Shown: piece after piece, positions 1 to 8,658 of the stretch
How the letters are laid out: the number at the start of each line of letters is the position of its first letter
Numbering within the stretch: position 1 is the first letter of the stretch
Assembly (NCBI RefSeq): GCF_016909155.1
Contig: NZ_JAFBFG010000005.1
Location: forward strand, 1-64,000
DNA length: 64,000 nt
Source: Chryseomicrobium aureum
GTDB lineage: Bacteria > Bacillota > Bacilli > Bacillales_A > Planococcaceae
Reading direction: 5' to 3'
Program-made: the position numbers and the translations under genes
The notes under the pieces: model-generated
Told to the model about the DNA's origin: nothing
The model's database searches: none
The model's input: only the letters and a program-made list of their open reading frames with translations

Positions 1-53
1 AGCGCCGATGGTAGTTGGGGGTCTCCCCCTGTGAGAGTAGGACGTCGCTGGGC
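1..53 (+). rRNA. rrf: 5S ribosomal RNA, 3' part
   Basis: The first 53 bases match the conserved 3' half of Bacillales 5S rRNA, including the GGTAGT...GGGGGTCTCCCCCTG arm and the GAGAGTAGGACGTCGC stretch that pairs back to the 5' end. The gene starts to the left of the window, so only the 3' part is present. It is presumably the last gene of an rRNA operon, since an intrinsic terminator follows and no tRNA genes are visible after it. Confidence 0.93.
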
Positions 54-63
54 AACAGAGAAG

Positions 64-93
64 AAGGTCATCCCGTCAGGGGTGGCCTTTTTT
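64..93 (+). terminator. Intrinsic terminator of the rRNA operon
   Basis: An 11-bp stem (AAGGTCATCCC pairing with GGGGTGGCCTT through two G-T pairs) closes a 4-base loop and runs directly into six T residues. It sits about ten bases after the 5S rRNA end. Confidence 0.85.
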
Positions 94-379
94 GTGTGCA
101 AAAAAGTAGACATAATCTATTCCCGCGCTGTTTGTTCATCTGAATTCATCATTTTGATTTTCATGAAAAGTCTTTTTTCATTAAAAAGAAATGCATCCTC
201 TACAAACTTCTACCTAACAAAAGTAGAAATTTCCCTTTTTGTTAGATAGTCTACTTATTTTCTTGATAAGATTTTCATTACTAAAACTGCTAATTTGCAT
301 GTGTATAAGAATCGTTTAGAATAACAAAAGTTAAAGAACTTTATTAGTAAAAACTTGAATGTCAAAGAACTCTTTCTAG
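94..379. other. AT-rich intergenic stretch with no recognised gene
   Basis: The stretch between the rRNA terminator and the decayed ORF at 380 is AT-rich. The only long reading frame is a low-complexity translation without a convincing ribosome binding site. I see no tRNA or structured RNA in it. Confidence 0.5.
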
Positions 380-965
380 GAAGACCTTAAATGTTCCAAT
401 GCCTTTCTATGTACCAACACAAACCGGATCTTACCTATCGATGAGTTGACGGAGCGTTATCATGTAGTAAATGTGTTAGAGAATAAGGGACAGCTCGCCA
501 CTGAATACAAAAAGGTAGAGGATATCGTAGAAGTGACGAAACTTGATGAAGGAAAATACGCTGTGACGATCGAAGGTGGAGAAAGCTCGCAACGGACGTT
601 CTTTAAGAAATCCGAGGCTGAACGTTTCATCGATAAATCAGGTATTGCACAGTCTCTCAATACAGACAAATTCTTGAGTCAGACAAAGCACTAAGATGTA
701 CCAATACTTGAACAACTCAACTCGAATCATCTGAATGCTCAACTTGCGAAGGTTATTAAAGCAACCAAACCTTCAAGCCAAATCGAAACACGGGATTACG
801 ATAGGCTGGCAACTTGTTAAGAATCCTCAGATTCAATCAAAGATGGATTTTGAGAAACATTTAGAGGGTTTAAATCCCCATCTAAGCTCGACTAAAGAGT
901 TGAAGCATACATTTTTACAATTAAATCGAGATACTAAAGAACAAGAAAGAGAGCTTGAAAGATAG
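380..965 (+). pseudogene. Decayed gene of unknown function (stop codon plus frame change)
   Basis: A frame is open from 380 to a TAA at 692-694 (about 104 codons). It contains a plausible globular sequence, RYHVVNVLENKGQLATEYKK onward. The same frame continues after the TAA with protein-like sequence (DVPILEQLNSNHLNAQLAKV) to a stop near 815. A second frame then carries charged helical sequence (residues ending KEQERELER) to a TAG at 963-965, directly before a good terminator. The only start codon near 446 is a TTG without a ribosome binding site. I read this as one former gene broken by a nonsense mutation and a frameshift, but two small genes (446-694 and 735-965) cannot be excluded. I do not recognise the family. 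Confidence 0.4.
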
Positions 966-971
966 TTTTCT

Positions 972-1004
972 CCCCTCAGAAAAAAATTCTGAGGGGATTT
1001 TTTT
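972..1004 (+). terminator. Intrinsic terminator after the decayed ORF
   Basis: A perfect 9-bp stem (CCCCTCAGA / TCTGAGGGG) with a 7-base A-rich loop is followed by ATTTTTTT. It begins seven bases after the TAG at 963-965, which suggests the upstream reading frame was once a real transcription unit. Confidence 0.85.
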
Positions 1005-1779
1005 ACAGATAGCTAAATCCGCTTATTCATCTAAAAGTTTAATAAAAAGATTTTATAGTAACCAAATAACATTATATAGATTTCAAGTTATATCTAGTAT
1101 TCAGTTAGAGGTTATAGTTGATTATATTCACAATTAGTTTCATTATAAAATAATAATCAATGAGTTAAATAGAATTCATAATGAGAGCGTAAAATATCTT
1201 GTGTAAATAACTATGCAAGGAATTCTTATAGTGTATGAAGTTAATATATGAGGAATTATCGATAGGGAAGTGATTTTATTGAGGTCACTTCCTTTGCTGT
1301 TCGTTTAAGTGTACTTATACGAATTGTTTACTTTCAAATTAACTTACTAGATTTCAACAATAAACCGGTTCGTTCAAATTTAATCAAGTGAACAGCAATG
1401 AAGAGACAACACTATCAACTGTCTATCTTAATAAACGCTAAGTATGTGATGGTAAGCATTAAATGACGTTGCTGCGCTTACAACAGTAATCTGTGTAGTT
1501 TGTTCAATGTACATAGGAGCCCTTTTAACATTTTCATCATCTAAACAATATACATAAGATATCCTCACAAAGTTAAACTATAGATGTTCTGTGAATTATT
1601 CAAAGCTGTATCCGCAAAATTAAAATTTTCACATTTTTTTATACATAACTTAAAGTAAAAGCAAGCTCAAGAATAGCAAGACGACTCATCTAAAACTGAA
1701 AACCAATGAGTTCATCCCTTCTATTCCAGAACTTGCTGTTAACTAAAACCAGTATTTTGTTTCATTTCTCTGGAGTGTA
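1005..1779. other. Gene-free AT-rich region
   Basis: About 775 bases between the terminator and the end of the P-type ATPase gene hold no credible coding frame. One modest hairpin (GGAAGTGA at 1266-1273 pairing with TCACTTCC at 1285-1292) is visible, but its T tract is poor. Nothing else is recognisable. Confidence 0.5.
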
Positions 1780-4440
1780 TCAAGTCCTTCTTTTCATAAT
1801 TAATCGAGTAATCGCTTTCTCTAACTCGATGATACTGAAAATCACAACTCCGAGTGCTGCTGGAATTATCCAGTACTCAATTCCAAGCGGTACGGTTCCA
1901 AATGCAGTGTTCATAAAAGGCACGTAAAGGATGAGCACCTGCAGGAGAATAAGCACTCCAGACACGAGAAATGCAACTTTGTTTTTGAAAAAGTTCTTGT
2001 TAAACGCGAAACCTGTTTCATTTCGTACATTATACAGATGGAACAACTGCAGAATGACAATCGTATGCAGCACGACGGAATTGAGCAGTGCCTGATCATT
2101 CGTTTCATTTAGCAGCAATCTATAAAACCCAAAGGCAGTACCACCGATTAAAAGAGAGACGAAGATGATGCGGAAAATATAATAAGGTGTAAGGAGCGGT
2201 GTTTTTATTGGGCGTGGCGGCTTGTCCATCGCTCCTTTTTCCAGGGGCTCAAATGCTAAAGCAAAAGAAACGGTAATTGCAATCACCATGTTAATCCAAA
2301 GAATCTGCACCGGTGTAACCGGCATAACAGTGGCTCCGATTAAAATCGCGATGATAATTAAGAGCGCCTGCGCACCGTTAGTTGGCAGTAAAAACAGAAT
2401 CGTTTTCTTCAAATTTGCATAGACTCTGCGTCCTTCCTCGACTGCTCCAACTATCGTTTCAAAGTTGTCGTCTACAAGGACCATTTGTGCCGATTCCTTT
2501 GCAACTTCTGTTCCTTTTATACCCATCGCAACTCCGATGTCCGCACGCTTCAGCGCAGGGGCATCGTTTACTCCATCGCCTGTCATTGCAGTAACATTGC
2601 CTTTTTTCTGTAATGCTTTAACGAGGCGAAGTTTATTATTGGGACTTGTTCTCGCAAACACATCGTTAGATAGAACAGACTCTTCCAGTTCTTCGTCCGA
2701 CATTTTATCAATTTCTCTTCCTTCAATTCCATTTTTTCCATCACCAATACCTAACTGGCTGCTGATTGCAAGTGCTGTATCAAGATGGTCCCCTGTGATC
2801 ATCTTGACGCCGATACCTGCTCGGTGGCAGTCTGCAACAGCGGAAATTGCTTCCTCACGTGGCGGATCGATGATGCCTGTCAATCCAAGCAAACGAATGC
2901 CGCTGGTGAGGTCCGCGTGCTCAATCTCCTCTTTCATCTTGTCCACTTCAATGACCCCAGCTGCAAGTACACGCTCTCCTTTGGATGTTCTGCTGTACAT
3001 TGCTTTTTCCCAGGGCTCACGTGTGAAGTCCCCAGCTGCTTCTGCCATATCAAACAGACGATCTGGTGCACCTTTTACAAAAATCCGCTTTGTATCCGCC
3101 ACTTCAATTAACACAGCCATGTACTTATAGTCAGAATCAAAGGGAATTTTAGAAATGATGGAATGTCTCGGAATTGGAGCAGAAGCTTTTTCAGCAACAG
3201 TTAATAGGCAACCCTCTGTCGGCTCTCCGCTCATTGTCCACGTTCCGTCCTCTTCTTGCTGCAGAGAAGCATCGTTACATGTTTTCATTGCAGTCAGTAG
3301 CTCATATATCTGCGCGTGTTCCTTTACTTGCAATACAGACCCATCCTCGAGTATTTCTCCATTCGGATCGTAGCCAGTGCCAGTCACTTCGTACATTTTT
3401 TCATTTGTAAGCAGGGTGGTGACAGTCATTTCGTTTTTTGTCAGTGTCCCGGTTTTATCTGAGCAGATGACAGAAACAGCGCCAAGCGTTTCCACAGAAG
3501 GAAGATTCCGCACAATGGCGTTGCGCTTCACCATATTCTGAACTCCGAGAGCCAAAATAATCGAGATGATTGCCGGGAGCCCTTCCGGAATCGCTGCTAT
3601 AGCGAGACCGATAGTGTAGAGCAGCAAGTCCGTTGGAGCATAGTCGCGGAAAAAGAATCCGAATGCGTAGATGAATAGTGAAGCACCGACGATAAACAAA
3701 GCAATTGTTTTACCGAAGCGGTCCGTCTGATTCATAAGCGGCGTTTTCAACTCATCTACTTCACTGACTGACTCATTAATTTTTCCTATTTCCGTATCTT
3801 TACCGGTAGCTATGACGACACCGGTTCCGCTTCCTGACGTGATCGATGTGCTCGAGAAAAGCATGTTTGTTTGGTCACCTAATACAGTATCTTCACTCAA
3901 AGGACCGGTCTGCTTTCTTGCAGAAACAGATTCACCGGTAAGTGCGGCTTCTTCTGCCCCTAAATTCGCAGCAGTTAGAATTCGAATATCTGCCGGTACT
4001 TTATCTCCTGCATTCAGTATCACTATATCCCCTGGAACCAGATCTGCAGCTTCAATTTCCTGGCGTTTTCCTTCTCTGATAACTACTGCATGAAGAGACA
4101 GCATGTTTTTTATTCCTTCAAGCGCTTTCTCTGCCTTGCTTTCCTGCAAAAACCCAATGGTGGCATTAATTACGGCTACTAATACAATAATCCCCGTGTC
4201 AATGTAGGACCCGAGCAGAAATTTAATAACTCCTGCTACAAGCAGAATATAGATCAGAATATCATTAAAGTGTTTGAAAAATTTAACGAAACTATTCTCC
4301 GCTTTTTTTTCAGGCAGTTCATTTTTTCCATACGCTTCTAATCGCTCTTCAGCATTTGAAGCGGTGATCCCCTGATCAAAATCCGTCTTTAACTCTTCTA
4401 CAACGTCTTCTACTGATAGAGAAAACCACTTTTTGTTCAT
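1780..4440 (-). CDS. P-type cation-transporting ATPase (P2 type)
   Basis: This 886-residue integral membrane pump couples ATP hydrolysis to cation transport. It has an N-terminal cation_ATPase_N region (1-75), the actuator motif TGES (168-171), the M4 motif IPEGLPA (284-290), the phosphorylation site SDKTGTLT with D328, the nucleotide-binding KGAPD, TGDHLDTA, and the hinge TGDGVNDAPALKRADIGVAMG. PEGL in M4 places it with Ca2+ or Na+/K+-type pumps. M6 reads WINMVIAITVSFALAFEP instead of the NLVTDG type of SERCA pumps, as in the Pma1-like bacterial branch, so the ion is uncertain (Ca2+, Na+ or K+). The length is normal. The start follows AAGGAGGAG. An IS30 element lies about 70 bp upstream and may have altered its promoter. 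Confidence 0.93.
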   Translation of the reverse strand: MNKKWFSLSVEDVVEELKTDFDQGITASNAEERLEAYGKNELPEKKAENSFVKFFKHFNDILIYILLVAGVIKFLLGSYIDTGIIVLVAVINATIGFLQESKAEKALEGIKNMLSLHAVVIREGKRQEIEAADLVPGDIVILNAGDKVPADIRILTAANLGAEEAALTGESVSARKQTGPLSEDTVLGDQTNMLFSSTSITSGSGTGVVIATGKDTEIGKINESVSEVDELKTPLMNQTDRFGKTIALFIVGASLFIYAFGFFFRDYAPTDLLLYTIGLAIAAIPEGLPAIISIILALGVQNMVKRNAIVRNLPSVETLGAVSVICSDKTGTLTKNEMTVTTLLTNEKMYEVTGTGYDPNGEILEDGSVLQVKEHAQIYELLTAMKTCNDASLQQEEDGTWTMSGEPTEGCLLTVAEKASAPIPRHSIISKIPFDSDYKYMAVLIEVADTKRIFVKGAPDRLFDMAEAAGDFTREPWEKAMYSRTSKGERVLAAGVIEVDKMKEEIEHADLTSGIRLLGLTGIIDPPREEAISAVADCHRAGIGVKMITGDHLDTALAISSQLGIGDGKNGIEGREIDKMSDEELEESVLSNDVFARTSPNNKLRLVKALQKKGNVTAMTGDGVNDAPALKRADIGVAMGIKGTEVAKESAQMVLVDDNFETIVGAVEEGRRVYANLKKTILFLLPTNGAQALLIIIAILIGATVMPVTPVQILWINMVIAITVSFALAFEPLEKGAMDKPPRPIKTPLLTPYYIFRIIFVSLLIGGTAFGFYRLLLNETNDQALLNSVVLHTIVILQLFHLYNVRNETGFAFNKNFFKNKVAFLVSGVLILLQVLILYVPFMNTAFGTVPLGIEYWIIPAALGVVIFSIIELEKAITRLIMKRRT

Positions 4441-4508
4441 AACTCCTCCTTATAGTGAATTTGACTTTTGATATAATTAACCGAGTATATACAATATGCC
4501 CGTATATT

Positions 4509-5560
4509 TGTAAATTGTCAACTCAAGTCGAACGAGGCAAGAAACTCATGAATACCTCAAATGGCGTATTGTAATTCAGTACTTTCCGGGGGACCTGATT
4601 GAATACTAGGAGAAAGTCCATAATCTCCTTCTGGGTCATTCGGCTGAAGTCGGTTCCTTTTGGATAGGTGCGGCGAACACGGCCATTGCTGTTTTCGTTG
4701 GTGCCGCGTTGGCCCGGCACGCCAGGATCGGAAAAGTAAACGGGAAGTTCCAGGGCCTTCTCCACCTCGACCCATCCGTGGAATTCCTTGCCCCTGTCGG
4801 CGGTGATGGATTTCACCATTTTCTTTGGCAGGTTTTTCAACACATGGATGATTGCCTGCGTTGTTTCACTTGCCGTCTTCGCAGCCAGCTTGTAGATAAT
4901 CTCAAACCGGGTGGTGCGTTCAGTCAATGTGAGGATCTGGCTCTTGTGCGACTTGCCGATGACGGTATCGACTTCCCAATGTCCCACCTGGCTTCGTGGC
5001 GCCAGACGTGCATGAATCTTTTTCAGACGGGGCATCTTGCCTCGCGTCTCCACTTCATTGTTCTTTAACTTTCTCCCTTTGCGGATCAGAAGCTTTTGGG
5101 ACAGCTTGAACAGGCCGAGTGCAGCGTACCGGTAGATGCTCGAGACACTGATAGGAAAGGGTTTCTTATGCGTTTTCCAGTACCGTCCAACGATGCTTTC
5201 GGGCGACCAGCCCAACTTCAGTTTGGACAGGATATAATCGACGTCTTCTTGATTAACTGATCGTCTGGAGCCGCAGTTTTCACGTTTGGCATCGTAGTCA
5301 GCCTGCGCCAAAAGGGCGTTATACGGCTTACAGTGTTTCAACTCATAGTTGATGGTGCTTTTACTTCGTTTCAACTGTTTCGCCATGTAGGACAGCGATT
5401 TTTCTTCTAGGCAATAACTCTCGATTAGCACACGTTCCCGTGATATAATGTGGGCATAGCTCATTTGGGGACACTCCTTTAGTTGATTCGCGTTAACTAT
5501 TGTGTACCCATTTGAGCTATTTTTAATTTCTAACCGTTCGACTTAATATGATAATCTACA
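4509..5560 (-). mobile_element. IS30-family insertion sequence
   Basis: A complete IS of about 1.05 kb surrounds one IS30-type transposase gene. The ends are imperfect 26-bp inverted repeats (21 of 26 matching, sharing the inner AAGTCGAACG) at 4509-4534 and 5535-5560. They are flanked by an identical 3-bp ATT at 4506-4508 and 5561-5563, consistent with the 2-3 bp target duplication of this family. The transposase stop codon lies inside the left inverted repeat. Intact repeats, an intact gene and a preserved target duplication suggest a recent insertion. Confidence 0.85.
4523..5464 (-). CDS. IS30 family transposase
   Basis: This 313-residue protein has an N-terminal helix-turn-helix typical of IS30 (SYCLEEKSLSYMAKQLKRSK) and a DDE integrase-like core. 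The first catalytic Asp is in GHWEVDTVIG, the second in ITADRGKEF, and the Glu in the NENSNGRVRRTYPKG stretch. It catalyses transposition of its own element. The gene is full length and unbroken. The start follows a ribosome binding site (AAAGGAGTG) a few bases upstream. Confidence 0.95.
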   Translation of the reverse strand: MSYAHIISRERVLIESYCLEEKSLSYMAKQLKRSKSTINYELKHCKPYNALLAQADYDAKRENCGSRRSVNQEDVDYILSKLKLGWSPESIVGRYWKTHKKPFPISVSSIYRYAALGLFKLSQKLLIRKGRKLKNNEVETRGKMPRLKKIHARLAPRSQVGHWEVDTVIGKSHKSQILTLTERTTRFEIIYKLAAKTASETTQAIIHVLKNLPKKMVKSITADRGKEFHGWVEVEKALELPVYFSDPGVPGQRGTNENSNGRVRRTYPKGTDFSRMTQKEIMDFLLVFNQVPRKVLNYNTPFEVFMSFLPRST

Positions 5561-5746
5561 ATTAATTAAATAATATTCATGTTTTTTGAAATGTGTGAAT
5601 TTTTTATGACGTTAGAGTGCTCTTATAACAGGATTTCCAATTTAGAGTGACGCTTTTATTCGAAATAAACGAACTGCAAATGTATAATATATGTATACAT
5701 ATTCCTTGAAGAAAAAAGGGATACCATTCTGACTGGAGGTATAATA

Positions 5747-6457
5747 ATGTCATTTATTCCGTTTGTCGTCGGGATCGTTTATATCATCATTCATTTTTTT
5801 GCTAATGTACTCCTCCCGTCAGAAAGATTAAAGCGGATCAGATGGTTTTCTTTTTCCGGGGGACTTGCTGTTTCTTACATTTTCGTATACCTACTCCCAA
5901 CGCTTCATAAAGAGCAGGCTAATATTGAAGAGCCTTACCGTCATTTGACCATGGAATCGGAGATTTATTTTGTTGGACTTATCGGCGTCGTTGTTTTCCA
6001 CGGACTTCAGATTGTTATCACACAGAATTATGTATCCCATACCTCCTCGTTTTGGTCCGCGATTTCTTTTTACGCATTATATAATGCCCTCGTTTCCTTT
6101 ACAGTTCTTTCTTTTGAAGTTTCTGTTATTCAGGCAATCTTTTACTGTATAGCGATCGGCCTGCATTTCATTGCAGTAGCGCATGATATGTGGAGAGAAT
6201 TCCCTGTAGAATATAATAAATACGGAAAATACGTACTTGCATTGGGAATCGTCGCCGGCTGGATTTTTGCCCTTACTGTAAACCTAAGCCCTATCCTAAA
6301 TTCAATTGTTTTCGCTTTTATCGCTGGAGCAATGATGTTTCACGTATTTACACATGAGTTGCCAAGCGAAAAAGAAACTCACTTTCCTACTTTCGCAGTT
6401 GCTGTCGTCATGTACTCTGCCCTTACGATGTCTTTGAAATTTTTCTTCGAGTGGTAG
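5747..6457 (+). CDS. Multi-pass membrane protein of unknown function
   Basis: The 236-residue protein has about seven hydrophobic segments. Short conserved-looking polar patches occur in or near helices: YIFVYLLPTLHKEQ near the N-terminus, HDMWREFP in the middle and MMFHVFTHELPSE near the C-terminus. The His/Glu pairs inside helices are faintly reminiscent of ZIP metal transporters, but I cannot assign it to that family. The start follows GGAGGTATAATA. It appears to be a single gene with its own promoter (TATAAT-like box near 5683). Confidence 0.6.
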   Translation: MSFIPFVVGIVYIIIHFFANVLLPSERLKRIRWFSFSGGLAVSYIFVYLLPTLHKEQANIEEPYRHLTMESEIYFVGLIGVVVFHGLQIVITQNYVSHTSSFWSAISFYALYNALVSFTVLSFEVSVIQAIFYCIAIGLHFIAVAHDMWREFPVEYNKYGKYVLALGIVAGWIFALTVNLSPILNSIVFAFIAGAMMFHVFTHELPSEKETHFPTFAVAVVMYSALTMSLKFFFEW

Positions 6458-6554
6458 AAAAAGTGCGATCGGTTTTCGTGTTGTTTTATGTACCTAAGAA
6501 AAAGGCTGTTCACATCCCGCAAAAAGCCCTACTATAATTAAGCAGACATCCTTA

Positions 6555-6573
6555 GAGAATGATAATCATTAAG
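6555..6573. promoter_or_regulatory. Fur-box-like sequence without an intact target gene
   Basis: GAGAATGATAATCATTAAG matches the 19-bp Fur consensus GATAATGATAATCATTATC at 16 positions and keeps the fully palindromic centre. No intact gene starts within several hundred bases on either side in the right orientation, so it is probably a leftover of a lost iron-regulated gene. Confidence 0.5.
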
Positions 6574-7060
6574 GCAACCTGCTTATTTATTTAATGCTTG
6601 TAAGAAATTATCTTAATATCACTCAGAATTTTTAAATATTAGGTTTACATATGATAATTTATCGGTAGTAGCATTAAATGGAATAATAGAACAAAAGAGG
6701 AAGACGGATGCTGATTGACCCTTTTAAAGTTATCAATGTCTAACGTAAAATAACCGAACAGTTCTTTATGTGATTCTATATTTCTAGTAAATACTGATCT
6801 GTCAGTGGTCGAACGCCAGTTTACAAAGATTAAATAAGAAATTAAGAGTGATGACTTCTCAGTGGCAATCAATCCCGGAGTCCAGGTCGTCATTTCCCGG
6901 GCTATCTGAGTTTTCCCGAGACCCGGCAACGAAGATGAAAGTGCTCTTCTTTCAGCTTACGTGGGGAGGCTCGGGGAAACTCACCCAGGAAATGGCGGCC
7001 TGGATGGAGGGATTGACAGCTAAGAAACACCTCCACCTGTCCTCTTCGTTCTTACTTTAA
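6574..7060. pseudogene. Two degenerate, head-to-head P-loop NTPase gene fragments
   Basis: Two segments that read toward opposite strands encode related peptides. On the minus strand (about 6929 down to 6840) the peptide is LPGLGKTQIAREMTTWTPGL followed by IATEKSSLLIS. On the plus strand (about 6937 to 7058) it is MKVLFFQLTWGGSGKLTQEM followed by AAWMEGLTAKKHLHLSSS. Both start like a Walker A loop (GxGK) and align over about 30 residues, so this is an imperfect inverted duplication of the 5' end of a P-loop NTPase gene. Neither copy has Walker B or a normal length. The rest of 6458-7232 is AT-rich without genes. Confidence 0.5.
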
Positions 7061-7160
7061 TCTTTAGAACAAGCATCGTAAGATGGATCTGGCTTTTTGA
7101 AATACATTCCGCTATACCAAACGTCTTAAGATGAATCTAGCAGTTGTTTTTATTCAAAAA

Positions 7161-7196
7161 TAAAAAGCACAAGACACGCTACTCAACGTGTCTTGT
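7161..7196 (-). terminator. Terminator of csbD
   Basis: A 9-bp perfect stem (CAAGACACG at 7170-7178 with CGTGTCTTG at 7187-7195) is followed, on the minus strand, by a T-rich tail. It lies just downstream of csbD. Confidence 0.8.
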
Positions 7197-7232
7197 ACTG
7201 AAAACATATAGTGAGAGAAACATATCCGTCAA

Positions 7233-7433
7233 TTAACGACGATCCTTCGTAACATCTTCGAAATCTTGCTGTACTTTTCCTGCCTTTTCTTGAACATTCC
7301 CTTTAAGCTGCTCTTTCTTCCCTTCACGCTCCAGTGAACGGTTATCTGTAGCATCTCCTACCGCTTCTTTAATTTTACCCGAAACTTTTTCAAGTTTACC
7401 TTCAACTTTATTCGTGAATCCGTCTTTTGCCAT
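7233..7433 (-). CDS. csbD: CsbD-family general stress protein
   Basis: This 66-residue, highly charged, Lys/Glu-rich protein has the CsbD pattern (VEGKLEKVSGKIKEAVGDAT near the N-terminus, KGNVQEKAGKVQQDFED near the C-terminus). CsbD proteins are abundant sigma-B-dependent stress proteins of unknown molecular function. The gene has an AAGGAGG ribosome binding site, its own terminator and a sigma-B-like promoter, so it is a monocistronic stress gene. Confidence 0.9.
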   Translation of the reverse strand: MAKDGFTNKVEGKLEKVSGKIKEAVGDATDNRSLEREGKKEQLKGNVQEKAGKVQQDFEDVTKDRR

Positions 7434-7471
7434 TGTAAAATCCTCCTTAAAAGTTCATTCTAGTTTTAATA

Positions 7472-7496
7472 ATACCCTTCTTACCAAAAATCAAAC
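7472..7496 (-). promoter_or_regulatory. Sigma-B-type promoter of csbD
   Basis: Read on the minus strand, GTTTGA (7496-7491) and GGGTAT (7477-7472) are separated by 13 bases. This matches the sigma-B consensus GTTTAA-N12-14-GGGWAW with one mismatch. It lies about 40-60 bases before the csbD start codon, with the ribosome binding site in between. Confidence 0.75.
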
Positions 7497-7555
7497 GAAA
7501 CGAACTGACATCTAAAACGTATACTTAAATAAGTACTAGACTAGGGGGAAGAAAA

Positions 7556-7759
7556 ATGCAAATGACACTTAGTGAAATTCCGTGGGGATTGGTAGCACCT
7601 ATTCTAATTTTGCAATTTATTCTTATAGTAGTTGCGCTTATTGACTTAGTTCGAATTGAAGCAACAAATGGCCCGAAGTGGGTGTGGGCGATTGTGATTG
7701 TTTTAGGTAACTTGATTGGTCCCATCATCTATTTTGCTGTAGGGAGGAATGCGCAATGA
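7556..7759 (+). CDS. yxlE: YxlE-like membrane protein (PLDc_N domain)
   Basis: This 67-residue protein has two transmembrane helices and the PLDc_N signature (LIDLVRIEATNGPKWVW...LGNLIGPIIYFAVGR), found in YxlE and at the N-terminus of cardiolipin synthases. In B. subtilis yxlE belongs to the sigY operon, where the small Yxl proteins restrain sigma-Y. Here it is followed by homologues of yxlF and yxlG with 4-bp overlaps, so the three form one operon. No sigY or yxlCD gene is present upstream. The ribosome binding site is AGGGGGAAG. Confidence 0.8.
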   Translation: MQMTLSEIPWGLVAPILILQFILIVVALIDLVRIEATNGPKWVWAIVIVLGNLIGPIIYFAVGRNAQ

Positions 7760-8658
7760 CAGGAACGATTCATGTAGAGAATTTAACAAAAAAGTTTGGC
7801 CAAGAGACGGCTGTAGAAGATGTTAGTTTTACATTGACACCTCATACAGCAACGGCATTGATTGGTCCGAACGGCGCTGGGAAGACGACGACATTATCAA
7901 TGCTTACGAAACTATTGGATCCGACATCGGGAACAATAGTTGTAGAGGGACGATCAGATTATGATTACCGGGATAAGATTGGTTTTCTATCACAATATCC
8001 AAAGTTCTATGGGTGGATGAATACTTTAGAATATTTGGAAATGGCCGCTCGTTTAAGCGGTGTCGATGCAAAATCGGCGCGAGTAGAATCTGAAAAAGCA
8101 TTGCAATTTGTTGGCCTTGGCGATGTCATGAAGAAGAAAATTGCTGGGTTTTCTGGTGGGATGCGGCAACGACTAGGTCTAGCACAAGCTATTGTACATA
8201 AGCCACACTTTTTATTTTTAGATGAGCCTGTATCTGCGCTTGATCCGATTGGTCGAAGAGAAATGCTGAACTTAATCAAAGAATTGCAGCAATCGACCAC
8301 CATTTTATACTCCACACATATTTTAAATGATGCGCAGGAGATGACGGATCAATTGCTGTTCATGCGCAAAGGGCAACTAATTGAGCAGGGGTCTTTGCGT
8401 GATATTCAGAAAAAATACGAAGATGCACATTATGAAGTGCATTTCACAACGGCGGAAGATGCGGCGAGCTTTGTAGACGCCTCGCTCCTTCCCGCACGTC
8501 AAGAAGACCATATTGTGTATATCGCAATCGAGCAGGAACAACCTACGATGCAGGAAGTTCTTCATCAACTCGTTAGACAACAACATGCGATTACAAAAGT
8601 AGAACGCGCACGTGTTAGTTTAGAAGACATTTTCTTAAAGGTGGTGAACGGACGATGA
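7756..8658 (+). CDS. yxlF: ABC transporter ATP-binding protein (YxlF-like)
   Basis: This 300-residue cytoplasmic ATPase is the nucleotide-binding half of an ABC-2-type exporter. It shows Walker A GPNGAGKTT (near residue 38), the signature FSGGMRQRLGLAQA, Walker B FLFLDEPVSALDP and the switch His in STHILND. The C-terminal 80 residues form the accessory domain usual for NatA/CcmA-type ATPases. The start ATG overlaps the yxlE stop (ATGA) and its stop overlaps the permease start, so translation is coupled. The substrate is unknown. Confidence 0.9.
   Translation: MTGTIHVENLTKKFGQETAVEDVSFTLTPHTATALIGPNGAGKTTTLSMLTKLLDPTSGTIVVEGRSDYDYRDKIGFLSQYPKFYGWMNTLEYLEMAARLSGVDAKSARVESEKALQFVGLGDVMKKKIAGFSGGMRQRLGLAQAIVHKPHFLFLDEPVSALDPIGRREMLNLIKELQQSTTILYSTHILNDAQEMTDQLLFMRKGQLIEQGSLRDIQKKYEDAHYEVHFTTAEDAASFVDASLLPARQEDHIVYIAIEQEQPTMQEVLHQLVRQQHAITKVERARVSLEDIFLKVVNGR

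Noticed and set aside
94-445. tRNA genes after the rRNA operon
   Set aside because: tRNA clusters often follow 5S rRNA in Bacillales, but no cloverleaf, TTCGAATC-type arm or CCA end is visible here.
955-1137. 60-codon ORF after the decayed gene
   Set aside because: It reads through an intrinsic terminator and has AT-rich, non-conserved composition without a ribosome binding site.
2465-3130. 221-codon plus-strand ORF opposite the P-type ATPase
   Set aside because: It is the antisense shadow of the conserved ATPase. The translation is Ser/Pro-rich low-complexity sequence without a ribosome binding site.
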